64,000 bases of DNA. Source: Chryseobacterium piscicola. GTDB lineage: Bacteria > Bacteroidota > Bacteroidia > Flavobacteriales > Weeksellaceae. Each line of letters starts with the position of its first letter. The first letter of the stretch is position 1. The DNA is taken from contig NZ_FTOJ01000001.1 in NCBI RefSeq assembly GCF_900156685.1, positions 1 through 64,000 of the forward strand, given 5' to 3'. A program made the translations under genes and the position numbers. Shown here piece after piece: positions 53,247 to 61,806 of the stretch. The notes beneath the pieces were generated by a model. The model was not told where the DNA came from. It worked only from the letters and a program-made list of their open reading frames with translations, and did not search any database.

Positions 53247-53254
53247 TATTTTTG
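53247..53254 (+). promoter_or_regulatory. -7 element of the outer membrane protein gene
   Basis: TATTTTTG matches TAnnTTTG exactly, 11 bases before the ATG at 53265, giving a very short leader or nearly leaderless mRNA. A TTTCG near 53232 is a partial -33 element. Confidence 0.45.
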
Positions 53255-53264
53255 AAAAAAAAAC

Positions 53265-53831
53265 ATGAAACGAATTTTCACAATCCTTGCGGTTTTCACA
53301 ACTCTGTTTTCACTTAATGCTCAGGATCTTAATAACAATCAAGAATCTGAAACACATAGAAAAAACGACATTGTTATTGATCCTATTCTTCTGATAGCAG
53401 TACCAATGATCAATGTTTCTTACGAAAGGCTTCTTAGTAAAGACATGGGTGTAGGAGTAAACGCAATGATTACATTGAGCGACGAAGTAGATGATTTCAA
53501 ACAATTCTCTCCTTATTTCAGATATTATATGGGAAAAAAGTTTGCACAAGGATTCTTTTTTGAGGGTTTCGTTCCTATCACTACCCAGAAAGGAGATTAT
53601 TATGGTATAAACTATGACGATCCTACAAACTCTTATTATTATAGCTACAGAGGAGATAAAAGTGTGACCACAATAGGGCTCGGCTTTGGCGTTGGTGGCA
53701 AATGGATTATTAAAGACAGATTGGTAATAGAAGCTAGTGGCGGTATTGCAAGAAGATTCGGAAACGGAGACCGCTATGATGTAGGTGAAGTTACCGGAAA
53801 AATAATGGGCGGTATTGGTTACAGATTTTAA
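53265..53831 (+). CDS. small outer-membrane beta-barrel protein
   Basis: The 188-residue protein has a signal peptide (MKRIFTILAVFTTLFSLNAQ). The mature part alternates polar and hydrophobic residues in about eight strands, ending in Phe (GKIMGGIGYRF), the usual last residue of outer membrane barrels. It is rich in Tyr and Gly. Similar proteins are common in Bacteroidota as DUF3575-like or OmpW-like barrels; the family here is not certain. A terminator follows. Confidence 0.7.
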   Translation: MKRIFTILAVFTTLFSLNAQDLNNNQESETHRKNDIVIDPILLIAVPMINVSYERLLSKDMGVGVNAMITLSDEVDDFKQFSPYFRYYMGKKFAQGFFFEGFVPITTQKGDYYGINYDDPTNSYYYSYRGDKSVTTIGLGFGVGGKWIIKDRLVIEASGGIARRFGNGDRYDVGEVTGKIMGGIGYRF

Positions 53832-53853
53832 TTATTTCTAAATAACGTTTTTG

Positions 53854-53880
53854 AAAAGCTTAGTTTTGTACTAAGCTTTT
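53854..53880 (+). terminator. terminator before tadA
   Basis: AAAAGCTTAGT and ACTAAGCTTTT form an 11-bp stem with loop TTTGT and a T-rich tail ending at the tadA start. Confidence 0.75.
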
Positions 53881-53887
53881 ATTTTTT

Positions 53888-54319
53888 ATGTTTACAGACG
53901 AATATTTTATGAAAATAGCTTTAAAAGAAGCTGAAATAGCATTTGATAAAGATGAAGTTCCAATTGGCTGTGTTGTAGTTTGCAATGACAGAGTGATTGC
54001 AAAGTCTCATAATTTAACTGAAACTCTAAATGATGTTACTGCCCACGCTGAAATGCAGGCCATCACTGCTGCCGCAAACTTTTTGGGCGGAAAATACCTC
54101 ATCAATTGTACTTTATATGTAACATTAGAGCCTTGTGTAATGTGTTCGGGAGCTCTTTCTTGGTCACAGATTTCAAAAGTAGTGATTGGTGCACGTGACG
54201 AACAGCGCGGGTTTATCAATAAAAACCTAAGCCTTCATCCTAAAACAGAAATCGTCACCGGAATAATGGAACATGAATGCTCAACGATTGTAAAAGAGTT
54301 TTTCAAATCCAAAAGATAA
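53888..54319 (+). CDS. tadA: tRNA-specific adenosine deaminase TadA
   Basis: The 143-residue enzyme has the zinc deaminase set: HAE (53-55) and PCVMC (82-86, Cys83 and Cys86). It turns A34 into inosine in the anticodon of tRNA-Arg(ACG), allowing reading of CGC and CGA codons. The length and spacing are usual. The ATG lies just 8 bases past a terminator hairpin, so its own promoter must lie within or overlap that hairpin, or it is read through. It is convergent with coaX. Confidence 0.93.
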   Translation: MFTDEYFMKIALKEAEIAFDKDEVPIGCVVVCNDRVIAKSHNLTETLNDVTAHAEMQAITAAANFLGGKYLINCTLYVTLEPCVMCSGALSWSQISKVVIGARDEQRGFINKNLSLHPKTEIVTGIMEHECSTIVKEFFKSKR

Positions 54320-54366
54320 ATTTAGGCTAAAGCGCCTATTCAGGCTAAAATAAAAACTGCCTCAAC

Positions 54367-55125
54367 CTAAAGATTTTTCCCTAAAAAATACAGTCCTTTC
54401 AACGTATGAAGTCGGTCTGCAAGGTGAATTTTATCGGTTAGCGGTTTGTAAACGTGAGAAACACCGCCAGTGGCAATTACAAAGCAATCATCTTTTACCT
54501 CATCATTAATTCGGTCGATAAATCCTTCTACCATACCTAGGAATCCGTATACCATACCACTTTGCATGCAGGTTATGGTATCTAATCCCAAAACAGATTT
54601 TGGCTTTACCAATTCAATCTCTGGAAGCTGAGCAGTTTGGCTGATGAGAGAATTTAATGATGTCACGATTCCCGGGGCGATGATTACGCCTAAACATTCA
54701 CCATTTTCTGCGACGCAGCTTGCTGTAAGCGCAGTTCCAAAATCAAGTACAATTTTTTTCCTATTGGGGTACATATTATGTGCCGCCACAAGGTTGGCAT
54801 AGATGTCTGTTCCCATTTGTTTGGATTTCGCAACGACTTCAGAAGGCGTATTACGGTCTACCATTACAGGTATAATGCCGTGAATTTTTCTTATTGCCGA
54901 ATTAATTTCCCTTGTTAGCTGTGGTACAACTGATCCAATGATTATTTTCTCTATTTTTTTGGGATCAATTTTATAGGTTTGATACAAGATCAGCATCTGC
55001 CCGTGAAGTTCATCAGCGGTACGGTAAGGTTTTGTATTGATCACCCACGAGATGTCGCAATTGTCATCATCAAAAAGGCCAAATCTTATATTGCTGTTTC
55101 CAACATTGATTACGATAGAATTCAT
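54367..55125 (-). CDS. coaX: type III pantothenate kinase
   Basis: The start at 55125 (MNSIVINVGNSNIRFG) gives 252 residues, with the phosphate-loop NVGNSNIRFG (7-16) and the ASKHA pattern KIVLDFGTALTASCV (near 120). A GGVSHVY stretch lies near 228. CoaX starts coenzyme A synthesis by phosphorylating pantothenate; it needs a monovalent cation and is not feedback inhibited. The gene is alone, convergent with tadA. Confidence 0.94.
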   Translation of the reverse strand: MNSIVINVGNSNIRFGLFDDDNCDISWVINTKPYRTADELHGQMLILYQTYKIDPKKIEKIIIGSVVPQLTREINSAIRKIHGIIPVMVDRNTPSEVVAKSKQMGTDIYANLVAAHNMYPNRKKIVLDFGTALTASCVAENGECLGVIIAPGIVTSLNSLISQTAQLPEIELVKPKSVLGLDTITCMQSGMVYGFLGMVEGFIDRINDEVKDDCFVIATGGVSHVYKPLTDKIHLADRLHTLKGLYFLGKNL

Positions 55126-55233
55126 TGAATAGCTTTTCGGTGGTAAATTTAACAATTTTCATAAAAAGAGCCTTTTAATATCTGTAAAATTGGTTTATAA
55201 TTGTAAAAACAATTGATTAAGCTCGAAACACTA

Positions 55234-56067
55234 ATGAAAAAACTTATAATTCTCATATTCATCAGTCAATTTGCAATTCTTTTCTCTCAGAAAAACGTCA
55301 AAATGTACAACGAGAGAAAAAGTGACACCATCACATTCTATGTTGACAATCAGGAGATTTATCCTGTTTCATTAGTTTTCAACGGTCAGCCGGAAACGAA
55401 TAATTTAAAGAAACCTGAAATATTTAAAACTACTCAGGTCATTCCTGCAAAAACAACGAAGCAAAAAGTGACTTTCTTTATCGTGAACGATAAAAATAAA
55501 GGCTGGGGAATCAAAAAAATGCCCGGATACAAAAGCTACATCGGTGATATCACGATAAAAGATTACGACACTCAATACGTTTACGATTTACCTTTTGGAA
55601 AGGGAAAAGCATTCTGGATCCATCAGGGGTACAACGGAACGTTTTCTCACCAAAATGAAAATTCTTTAGATTTCATCATGCCCGAAGGCACGGAAGTTTT
55701 AGCATCAAGAGAAGGCTTAGTCATTGATATTGTACAGAATAATAACCAAAGCTGCCCGACCAGAAGCTGTGCCCCTTTCGGGAATTATGTTTCTATATTG
55801 CATCCCGACGGAACGATTGCGCAATATTATCATTTAGAACAAAACGGTGTTCAGGTAAAACTCGGGGACAATGTGACGAAAGGACAATTCATTGCTTACA
55901 GTGGAAATACCGGCTGGAGCAGTGGGCCTCATCTTCATTTTAATGTTTATATTTCAAGTGCGACGGCAGAGAAAAATAGAATTACGGTAAAAACGCTTTT
56001 TAAAACCGGACATGGGGATAAGGTAGAATATTTGGAGGAAAAGAAATCTTATTCGAGAGGATATTAA
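55234..56067 (+). CDS. M23-family peptidase, secreted
   Basis: The start is the ATG at 55234 (MKKLIILIFISQFAILFSQ); an open TTG at 55213 is less likely. The 277-residue protein has a signal peptide, a beta domain (about 20-130) and an M23/LytM domain (about 140-260). Its zinc pattern is HQNENSLDFIMPEG (His and Asp) and HLHFNVYIS (the HxH). Such enzymes cut peptidoglycan cross-bridges; some lack activity and only regulate. The gene stops 4 bases inside the convergent STM3941-like gene. Confidence 0.88.
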   Translation: MKKLIILIFISQFAILFSQKNVKMYNERKSDTITFYVDNQEIYPVSLVFNGQPETNNLKKPEIFKTTQVIPAKTTKQKVTFFIVNDKNKGWGIKKMPGYKSYIGDITIKDYDTQYVYDLPFGKGKAFWIHQGYNGTFSHQNENSLDFIMPEGTEVLASREGLVIDIVQNNNQSCPTRSCAPFGNYVSILHPDGTIAQYYHLEQNGVQVKLGDNVTKGQFIAYSGNTGWSSGPHLHFNVYISSATAEKNRITVKTLFKTGHGDKVEYLEEKKSYSRGY

Positions 56068-56627
56068 TTATTCTTAAATTGATTCACATTATCAACCAGC
56101 AATGTATAAAGTTCATCAAATTTTATTTGTAATGAATTAGCCGAAATACAGATTGGCGTTTCATAATATCTGAAATTTAACTTGAGCCCTCTAAGTTTCA
56201 ACCACTGAGTTGTTTTATTAAGATAATCTATTGGATTCCGCACTATGATAAGGATAAATTTGTTTTGATTAACAGTCACCATTTTAACTTCTCTTATGTC
56301 TTTCCACGGTATAAAACCCAATGCAAGAGCACTGGAATTATCATTAATCCCTTTTTCGTTAATAATTAGTCCTGGTTTTTTATTAAACAATCTAAACAAC
56401 ATTGTTATTGCTGCAAGACCGAAAAAAACAACACAAACAAAACCCGCCAGAAAACGAGGAAAAGGTTTCATTATCCAAGCATATCTGTTTGAATGATTGA
56501 TAGATTCCGGTTCATATATTATTAAAATTAACCCAAGAACAACAAATAGTACTGCCCCAATAAAAAGCAACGTCATTTTCATTTTACTTAAGGGAATTAC
56601 TACCGGAACAATCTTTTTACTCATCAT
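56064..56627 (-). CDS. STM3941-like membrane protein
   Basis: The 187-residue protein has two hydrophobic helices (about 18-40 and 62-85) and then a PH-like beta domain with GLIINEKGINDNSSALALGFIPWKDI, a pattern I associate with STM3941-type proteins. The family has no known function. Its last 4 bases overlap the end of the M23 gene on the other strand. It is alone. Confidence 0.65.
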   Translation of the reverse strand: MMSKKIVPVVIPLSKMKMTLLFIGAVLFVVLGLILIIYEPESINHSNRYAWIMKPFPRFLAGFVCVVFFGLAAITMLFRLFNKKPGLIINEKGINDNSSALALGFIPWKDIREVKMVTVNQNKFILIIVRNPIDYLNKTTQWLKLRGLKLNFRYYETPICISANSLQIKFDELYTLLVDNVNQFKNN

Positions 56628-56729
56628 TATTAATTCTTTTTTAGGTTGTCAAAAATAAATCAAAGAATCGAAAGAAAAATAACTCTCGTGTATTTATAAT
56701 CTATGAGAATTCTGATAATAAAAAACTAA

Positions 56730-56752
56730 GTCACAGATTCCAAATCTGCGAC
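56730..56752 (-). terminator. hairpin after the interrupted gene
   Basis: GTC-A-CAGATT and AATCTG-C-GAC form a stem with one mismatch pair, and an A run on the plus side gives a T run on the minus strand. It begins 8 bases past the stop at 56760. Confidence 0.55.
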
Positions 56753-56759
56753 ATCAGAC

Positions 56760-57179
56760 TTACTTAATATATAATTCTTCAACACCAGCATAATTGGCTG
56801 TGACAAAATATTCAAGATATTTTAGTGATTTATCAAAATCAATTGACCAAACATCATCTACTATCATTATTTCCTTTGTACCTAAAAGCCCAAATAGAAT
56901 TTTTACTTTCTTTGGTCTTTTATACTAAAGAGAAAATTCAATTTCTTTATTTTTATTAAAATCAGCTGTAAGTCCAAAGCTTTTTTCATTTGATAAGCAG
57001 GTAAAATCTAATGATGGATTATAATAAACAGAATTTTTATCTAAACTATCTGATAACTGCAATTGTTCTTTCCACGGATAATTTTTGGCAATAATCATCA
57101 CTTCATTAGCAGAAATTATTTCATTTCTGTACTCAATTTTCTTTTGATCTGGATAGCAAATAGAATATTTGTAATTCAT
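56760..57179 (-). pseudogene. small gene cut by one in-frame TAG
   Basis: From ATG 57179 the frame gives 84 residues to a TAG at 56925-56927. The same frame continues without another stop for 54 codons (KVKILFGLLGTKEIMIVDDVW and SLKYLEYFVTANYAGVEELYIK) to a TAA at 56760-56762, just before a terminator. The two parts fit together as one protein of about 138 residues with an Asp/Trp-rich later half. A single point mutation is the simplest reading. The family is not recognised. No signal peptide is present. Confidence 0.78.
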
Positions 57180-57351
57180 AATAAATTTGTTTTATGGCCT
57201 GCCGTACCAAATATACAATTTCTTAATAGCAGAACCTTAGAATTGAAAAGTTCTCTTTATTATCTCCACCAAATCATTTCAAACAATTGGGTCTTACGGA
57301 CTGTACTTCATAGGAATTTTATCATATTAAAACCCAAAACATATCCTTTTT

Positions 57352-57530
57352 AAACCAAATGCAACTGCGTTTAGTCTCCCGCAATTTGTTGGAAACAAAA
57401 TGCAACAGCAGGAAGTCTCCCGCAAACTGGCGGAAACAAACGTCAACTGCATGAAGTCTCCCGCAAGTTGCAGGAAACAAAATGCAACTTACAGAAGCTC
57501 CAAACACCGTTGTTTGTAACCAAATGCAGT
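57352..57530 (-). repeat. 41-bp tandem repeat array, four copies plus a part
   Basis: The units begin AAACC/AAACAAAATGCAAC at 57352, 57393, 57434 and 57475, an exact 41-bp period, with a fifth partial copy near 57517. Each of the first three contains GTCTCCCGCAA followed by a GGAAAC. As minus-strand RNA, GTTTCC and GGGAGAC pair, and in the third unit the whole 23-base segment forms an 11-bp stem with two G-U pairs and a one-base loop. It lies between the M1 peptidase terminator and a decayed gene. 41 is not a multiple of 3, so it is not a coding repeat. Confidence 0.85.
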
Positions 57531-57547
57531 TTGTGTTTATATAAAAC

Positions 57548-57576
57548 AATCCCCAAAGAGTTTTTCTTTGGGGATT
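57548..57576 (-). terminator. terminator of the M1 peptidase gene
   Basis: AATCCCCAAAG and CTTTGGGGATT form an 11-bp stem, 21 bases past the stop at 57598. On the minus strand a TTTTAT tail follows. Confidence 0.78.
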
Positions 57577-57597
57577 ATTATTTCATTTAAAACTCAG

Positions 57598-59439
57598 CTA
57601 TTTCACTTCAACAAAATTGTTCTCAGGATTTACATCCGCCATTCTCTGGCTGAAATCTATTCCTAAAAGTGACAGTTGAGATTTGGTGTAAGGAATCGTC
57701 AGTGTATATTCTTTCTGCGTCCAAGGCCAGTATTTTTCTGTAGTGAAATCACCGTAACCGTCTTTCTGTTTCCAGGTGTGGGTCATGTTCATCGGAATGT
57801 AGTAGGTAATGATTTTCTTATCTGTCGTCATTACAGAAAAATCAATAGGCATCGGAACCTGACCGTTGTTCAACAATGTGATCGTTGTAGATTTTGCATC
57901 GTATTGTATGTCTTTAATTCCGTAGTCAATCGTTTTTATGGTGTTGATCCAGTAATGATGAAACCACTTCAGATCCATCCCCGAAATTTTCTGTGCGATA
58001 TGAAGGAAATCTCTGTCTGTTGGATGTTTCATGCTCCACTCTTTGAAATATTCGGTCATTATTTTTTCTAAATTCTGCTCACCCACTATGTAACCTAACT
58101 GCACCAAATACAATTCACCTTTTACATAACTTGCAAAACTATACGCGGTACCGTTGTCGTGATGGTCGCCAAGCCAAACTGCAGGTTCTTCAATTCCTTT
58201 TTGTACAATTCCTCTATACGCATTTATTTTATCCACAAAAGGATTTGGTCTTTCATCCGTTGGAGGAAATAATTGATGCATTACTATACTTTCTGCATAG
58301 CTTGTAAAACCTTCATCCATCCACGGTCTCAGGGGTTCGTTGGTTGCCAGCATTTGCTGATACCAAGAGTGAGAACCTTCATGAACCATTAATCCCATTA
58401 AATCTTCAAGGTTTTTTGATTCTCCTAAAATCATGGTACACATTCCGTATTCCATACCGCCGTCTCCACCTTGGATGAAAGCGTAAGAAGGATAAGCATA
58501 TTTTCCGAAGCGTGAATTCATGATTTGGAAATATTTCGTCACTAAAGGCTGTGCCTCTTCCCAAACTTTGGTTTTATCGTTCTTTTGATAGACAAAAAAT
58601 ACTTTCGGGCCTTGCGGAACATCAAAACTTTTTACGGAATAATCTCTGTCTGCCGCCCAAGCGAAGTCGAGCATGTTTTTGGCTGTCCATTTCCAGGTTG
58701 CTTTATTTTTATCGGCTTTAATATTTGCTGATGGATCATAACCTTTTACTTCTTTTGGGTTCAAAAGCGTTCCGCCCGCTCCTACTACATAATCTTTATT
58801 AATTTTAATAGTTACATCAAAATCTGCAAATGGAGCATGAAATTCTCTTCCCACATAATCGAAAGTTGCCCAGCCATCATAATCGTATTCTGCGATTTTT
58901 GGATACCATTGAGACATGGTCATATCAACTCCTTCACGGTTGTTTCTTCCACTACGTCTAATCTGCTGAGGAATTACAGCATCCCATTCCATCGTGAAAG
59001 TGGTTTTGGAATTGGGCTTTAGAGATTCATTTAAATACACCTTCATCACCGTTTCCTGAATTTCAAACTTCACATTCTTTCCGTTTTGTTTGATCCAGTG
59101 GATATTCTGCGCACCTTCCTGATCTTTTGGAATTGATGCCAGTCTTGAAACTCCGTCTTTCTGCAATCTCGAATCCCCGTTTTTCCCTTGTCCGCCAACT
59201 CTTTGATCCATCATTGAATTGGGTTTAAAAGCATTCCAATACAAATGGAAATACACGACATTGAGTTCGTCGGGAGAGTTATTGGAATAGCTTAAAGTTT
59301 GATTTCCTTCGTAGGTGAATTTTTCTGCATTGACGTCAATATCCATTTTGTATTGGGCAGCCTGCTGGTAATAAGCGTTCTGCTGAGCCTGAAATTGTGA
59401 AAGGATCAAAGCAAAGAGTATTGCAAACGATTTTTTCAT
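57598..59439 (-). CDS. M1-family zinc metallopeptidase, secreted
   Basis: The 613-residue exported enzyme (signal peptide MKKSFAILFALILSQFQAQ) has the M1 features: GGMEYG (327-332) for substrate recognition, HEGSH (353-357) as the HExxH zinc site, and Glu376 in MDEGFT as the third ligand, 18 residues after the second His. M1 aminopeptidases release N-terminal residues from peptides. The family reads as a Bacteroidota subgroup without the long ERAP-type C-terminal domain. It ends at a terminator, and the tandem repeat lies beyond. Confidence 0.92.
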   Translation of the reverse strand: MKKSFAILFALILSQFQAQQNAYYQQAAQYKMDIDVNAEKFTYEGNQTLSYSNNSPDELNVVYFHLYWNAFKPNSMMDQRVGGQGKNGDSRLQKDGVSRLASIPKDQEGAQNIHWIKQNGKNVKFEIQETVMKVYLNESLKPNSKTTFTMEWDAVIPQQIRRSGRNNREGVDMTMSQWYPKIAEYDYDGWATFDYVGREFHAPFADFDVTIKINKDYVVGAGGTLLNPKEVKGYDPSANIKADKNKATWKWTAKNMLDFAWAADRDYSVKSFDVPQGPKVFFVYQKNDKTKVWEEAQPLVTKYFQIMNSRFGKYAYPSYAFIQGGDGGMEYGMCTMILGESKNLEDLMGLMVHEGSHSWYQQMLATNEPLRPWMDEGFTSYAESIVMHQLFPPTDERPNPFVDKINAYRGIVQKGIEEPAVWLGDHHDNGTAYSFASYVKGELYLVQLGYIVGEQNLEKIMTEYFKEWSMKHPTDRDFLHIAQKISGMDLKWFHHYWINTIKTIDYGIKDIQYDAKSTTITLLNNGQVPMPIDFSVMTTDKKIITYYIPMNMTHTWKQKDGYGDFTTEKYWPWTQKEYTLTIPYTKSQLSLLGIDFSQRMADVNPENNFVEVK

Positions 59440-59538
59440 TGAAGTTTTATTTTTTTTAAAGATAAGTAAATTTTTATTTCCTACGGATTATAGAGATTTT
59501 TACGGATGTTTACGCTTAAGAACCTTAGGAACAAAAAA

Positions 59539-59571
59539 AATCCTTCAAGTTATTTGAAACCTTGAAGGATT
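59539..59571 (-). terminator. terminator of the DUF6909-like gene
   Basis: AATCCTTCAAG and CTTGAAGGATT form an 11-bp stem with an 11-base loop. The A run at 59533-59540 gives the T tract on the minus strand, 25 bases past the stop. Confidence 0.75.
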
Positions 59572-59595
59572 AGATTTTAAAATTTAATTAAAATT

Positions 59596-61287
59596 TTATT
59601 TTTTAGAAGAAATCTCTTTCTTTCCGCTTAGTAAAATCTTTTCTAAGATTCTTAAAGTAATCAGATACGTTGGTTTTACACCTGTTAATCCCAATCCTCC
59701 AGAAGACAAAGTAGCGCCTGTTTCCAAAGGATTATCTGAAGCATAGTAAGCATAACTCACAAATAAATCAGGTGCAATATGATGTCTGATTTTTGAGGCC
59801 ACCTGAATTGCTTTTTGGTAATGCGCCCCCTCCATTTCAAGACCAATTGCTTTCCAAGAAGTGTTCATAAAATACTGAAGAATGTCTCTATTTTGAAGTG
59901 AAGTTCCTAAAACAGTAATCATCGGTCCTTCAAAAGCTTTTAATTCATCATCTTTAAAATCTTCTAATTTCAAAGCGTTTTCAAAAGGATAATTATCTGC
60001 AGTTCCTTCAAAAATATGAGAAGTAGGGATCATAATATCACCTTTTCCGCCTTCAAGAATTCCGGCTTTCCCCATGATGGAAACAGATTTTACTTTCATC
60101 ATATAGACTTCACCTTTTTGCTCGAAAGGTCTCAGTAACTCATCCATCACTTCAAAAGCCTGCTCTCCAAAAGCATAATCGAAAACCATAATGACATCAT
60201 CCCCGTCATATTTCAAATGCCCGAAAGGCGTGTCCTTAAGATTGGTTTTGCTTAAATCGATAATCTGAACATCAATATTACTTCCGCTTTTATCGTTGAT
60301 ATAGATTAAACCTTCATCTAAAGCATATTTTGAAACTTTATCTCGAAGTTCTTTTTTATCTGAAATATCTCCGTAAAGCTTGTAATCTACTTCTTTGGTA
60401 TCTTTTTTCTTTAGGGCGTCATTTCCGTACAGCATATTTTTCACAGAATGCATATTTGCCGAAATAATGTGTAGCGGACGCATGTGTAGATTGTTTTCAA
60501 ATAAAACTTCTTTCACTTTGTGAGCCCATTTTTCACCAAAATAATGATGCCCTACTCTTTCTTTAAGAATTGCACTGAAATAAATTTCTCTTTCTCTGCT
60601 TTGTTTAGCATCTTCTAAACTCACTTTTCCTAAATGGTAAATAATTTTGAATAATCTGTCCGGATTTTCATCATCTCCAAAAGTATTATAAGCATTTAGA
60701 GTTTCATCAAAAGTTCTTCCTATTAAAGAAGAAAGGTGAATCAGCGCCACTTCTTTTTCTCTTCTGCTGAATTTCTTTTCGCCTTTTACCACTTCTTCGA
60801 TGATTTTGAAAGCTCTTGTAGGCTTCCAGTTTTCATCCTGAATAAATGCGAGGTTACGAATTTTATCTGCTTCTATAAATAAAAACGTTAAATGCGTAAG
60901 GATATCATAGATTTCTGAACGCCCCAAAAGAACTTCAATATTCATTTGGTGCTCATCTATTCTGTAACAGTTTCTTCTTCTCTTTTTAGGAACGATCGGC
61001 TCGAAACTTCCTTTATCAAAACCTTCGTCTGATGTAAGATGAATGAAGGCACATTCTTCAATACCTTCTGGAAGCCTGTCTAAAACATACATCAAACCAT
61101 CCAATTCCAATTTGCTTGGAATGCTCATGGTACCGTAAATTTCCGGATTGATCGTCTTCAACAAACTTCTAATGCTTTCTCCGGAAACTCCGCTTGGCTT
61201 GAAAAAACCTCTATAAAACAGATGTCTCATAGAAATGTATAGTCTTTCAATTGCCTCGGTGGTTTCTCTTGCTCTAGAATTTGTCAT
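59596..61287 (-). CDS. DUF6909-like protein with nucleoside-phosphorylase-like C-terminus
   Basis: The 563-residue cytoplasmic protein has an all-helical first half (about 1-330) of no known fold. The second half (about 390-550) follows the phosphorylase/MTAN layout: SIMGKAGILEGGKGDIMIP, then GLEMEGAHYQKAI in the place of the ribose-binding Glu motif VDMEGA, and YAYYASDNPL in the place of the catalytic SD motif. AMP nucleosidase and nucleoside phosphorylases share this. The protein may act on a nucleotide, but no catalytic proof exists. The family name is from memory. It is monocistronic. Confidence 0.68.
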   Translation of the reverse strand: MTNSRARETTEAIERLYISMRHLFYRGFFKPSGVSGESIRSLLKTINPEIYGTMSIPSKLELDGLMYVLDRLPEGIEECAFIHLTSDEGFDKGSFEPIVPKKRRRNCYRIDEHQMNIEVLLGRSEIYDILTHLTFLFIEADKIRNLAFIQDENWKPTRAFKIIEEVVKGEKKFSRREKEVALIHLSSLIGRTFDETLNAYNTFGDDENPDRLFKIIYHLGKVSLEDAKQSREREIYFSAILKERVGHHYFGEKWAHKVKEVLFENNLHMRPLHIISANMHSVKNMLYGNDALKKKDTKEVDYKLYGDISDKKELRDKVSKYALDEGLIYINDKSGSNIDVQIIDLSKTNLKDTPFGHLKYDGDDVIMVFDYAFGEQAFEVMDELLRPFEQKGEVYMMKVKSVSIMGKAGILEGGKGDIMIPTSHIFEGTADNYPFENALKLEDFKDDELKAFEGPMITVLGTSLQNRDILQYFMNTSWKAIGLEMEGAHYQKAIQVASKIRHHIAPDLFVSYAYYASDNPLETGATLSSGGLGLTGVKPTYLITLRILEKILLSGKKEISSKK

Positions 61288-61438
61288 ATATTAAATTTTT
61301 TTATAAAAAGTCTGCTAAGTTACGAAAAATATTTTAAATATTTTAAACCGCTTTAAATCAAACGATTACTATTTAAACTAAACTTTTTAAAATTAATATT
61401 TATGTTTCTATTGCGAAAGAATTTTGGAATAAGTTTTA

Positions 61439-61485
61439 TTAACATAATATAAATCACACAAGCAATGTTTTTTATATTATGTTAA
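61439..61485. promoter_or_regulatory. perfect 15-bp inverted repeat upstream of the small secreted-protein gene
   Basis: TTAACATAATATAAA (61439-61453) and TTTATATTATGTTAA (61471-61485) pair exactly around a 17-base spacer. The inner TTAACATAA/TTATGTTAA is shared with the inverted repeat at 1523-1549. It lies 40 bases upstream of the -33 element of the next promoter, a usual place for a regulator-binding site. Confidence 0.5.
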
Positions 61486-61524
61486 GTTTCTAATTTGCAA
61501 TTATTTAAATAAGTTAAAAAAAAC

Positions 61525-61554
61525 TTTGCTGCGTGAAATATTTTAATATTTTTG
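61525..61554 (+). promoter_or_regulatory. full -33/-7 promoter of the broken secreted-protein gene
   Basis: TTTG at 61525-61528 and TATTTTTG at 61547-61554 match the Bacteroidota consensus TTTG-N18/19-TAnnTTTG with an 18-base spacer. This is the most complete promoter in the window, and it serves a gene that no longer has an open frame. Confidence 0.65.
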
Positions 61555-61583
61555 TAATTCAAACATAATTAAATTCATAAACT

Positions 61584-61806
61584 ATGAAAAAAAATCTTAT
61601 CTACTGCGTTATTATTCGCAGGAGCGACATTAGGTTTCGCTAAAGACAACGTTCAAAATCAAAAATCTACGAACATCGAATCATCGAAAGTAGAGAGCAA
61701 TGTTGAAAAATCCCAAATAACTTACCAATTTGACTCTATCGAAGAGGCACAAAAATTCTTTGCAGAATGCACAGATGTTGTTTTTGCTACTCAAGTATTC
61801 TTATAA
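61584..61806 (+). pseudogene. small secreted protein, frameshifted in an A8 run
   Basis: The ATG at 61584 is followed by eight A; read as is, the frame stops after 19 codons. Removing one A gives MKKILSTALLFAGATLGFA, a signal peptide, and then a mature part with NIESSKVESNVEKSQ and TYQFDSIEEAQKFFAECTDVV, ending at TAA 61804-61806. About 73 residues in all. A run of eight A is a common slippage site, so the gene could switch phase or be plainly dead. Its last codons merge with the receptor fragment downstream, so the 3' end is probably lost too. Confidence 0.7.

Noticed and set aside
54320-54366. Small spacer with TTAGGCTAAAG/TTCAGGCTAAAAT between tadA and coaX
   Set aside because: The two similar segments are too short and imperfect to call a terminator or repeat.
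57352-57530. CRISPR array
   Set aside because: The units are directly adjacent at 41 bp with no unique spacers, the copies are imperfect, and no cas gene lies within the window.
57322-57549. A 75-codon open frame on the minus strand over the tandem array
   Set aside because: The 41-bp repeat changes frame each unit, so a protein repeat is not kept; no start signal or neighbour supports it.
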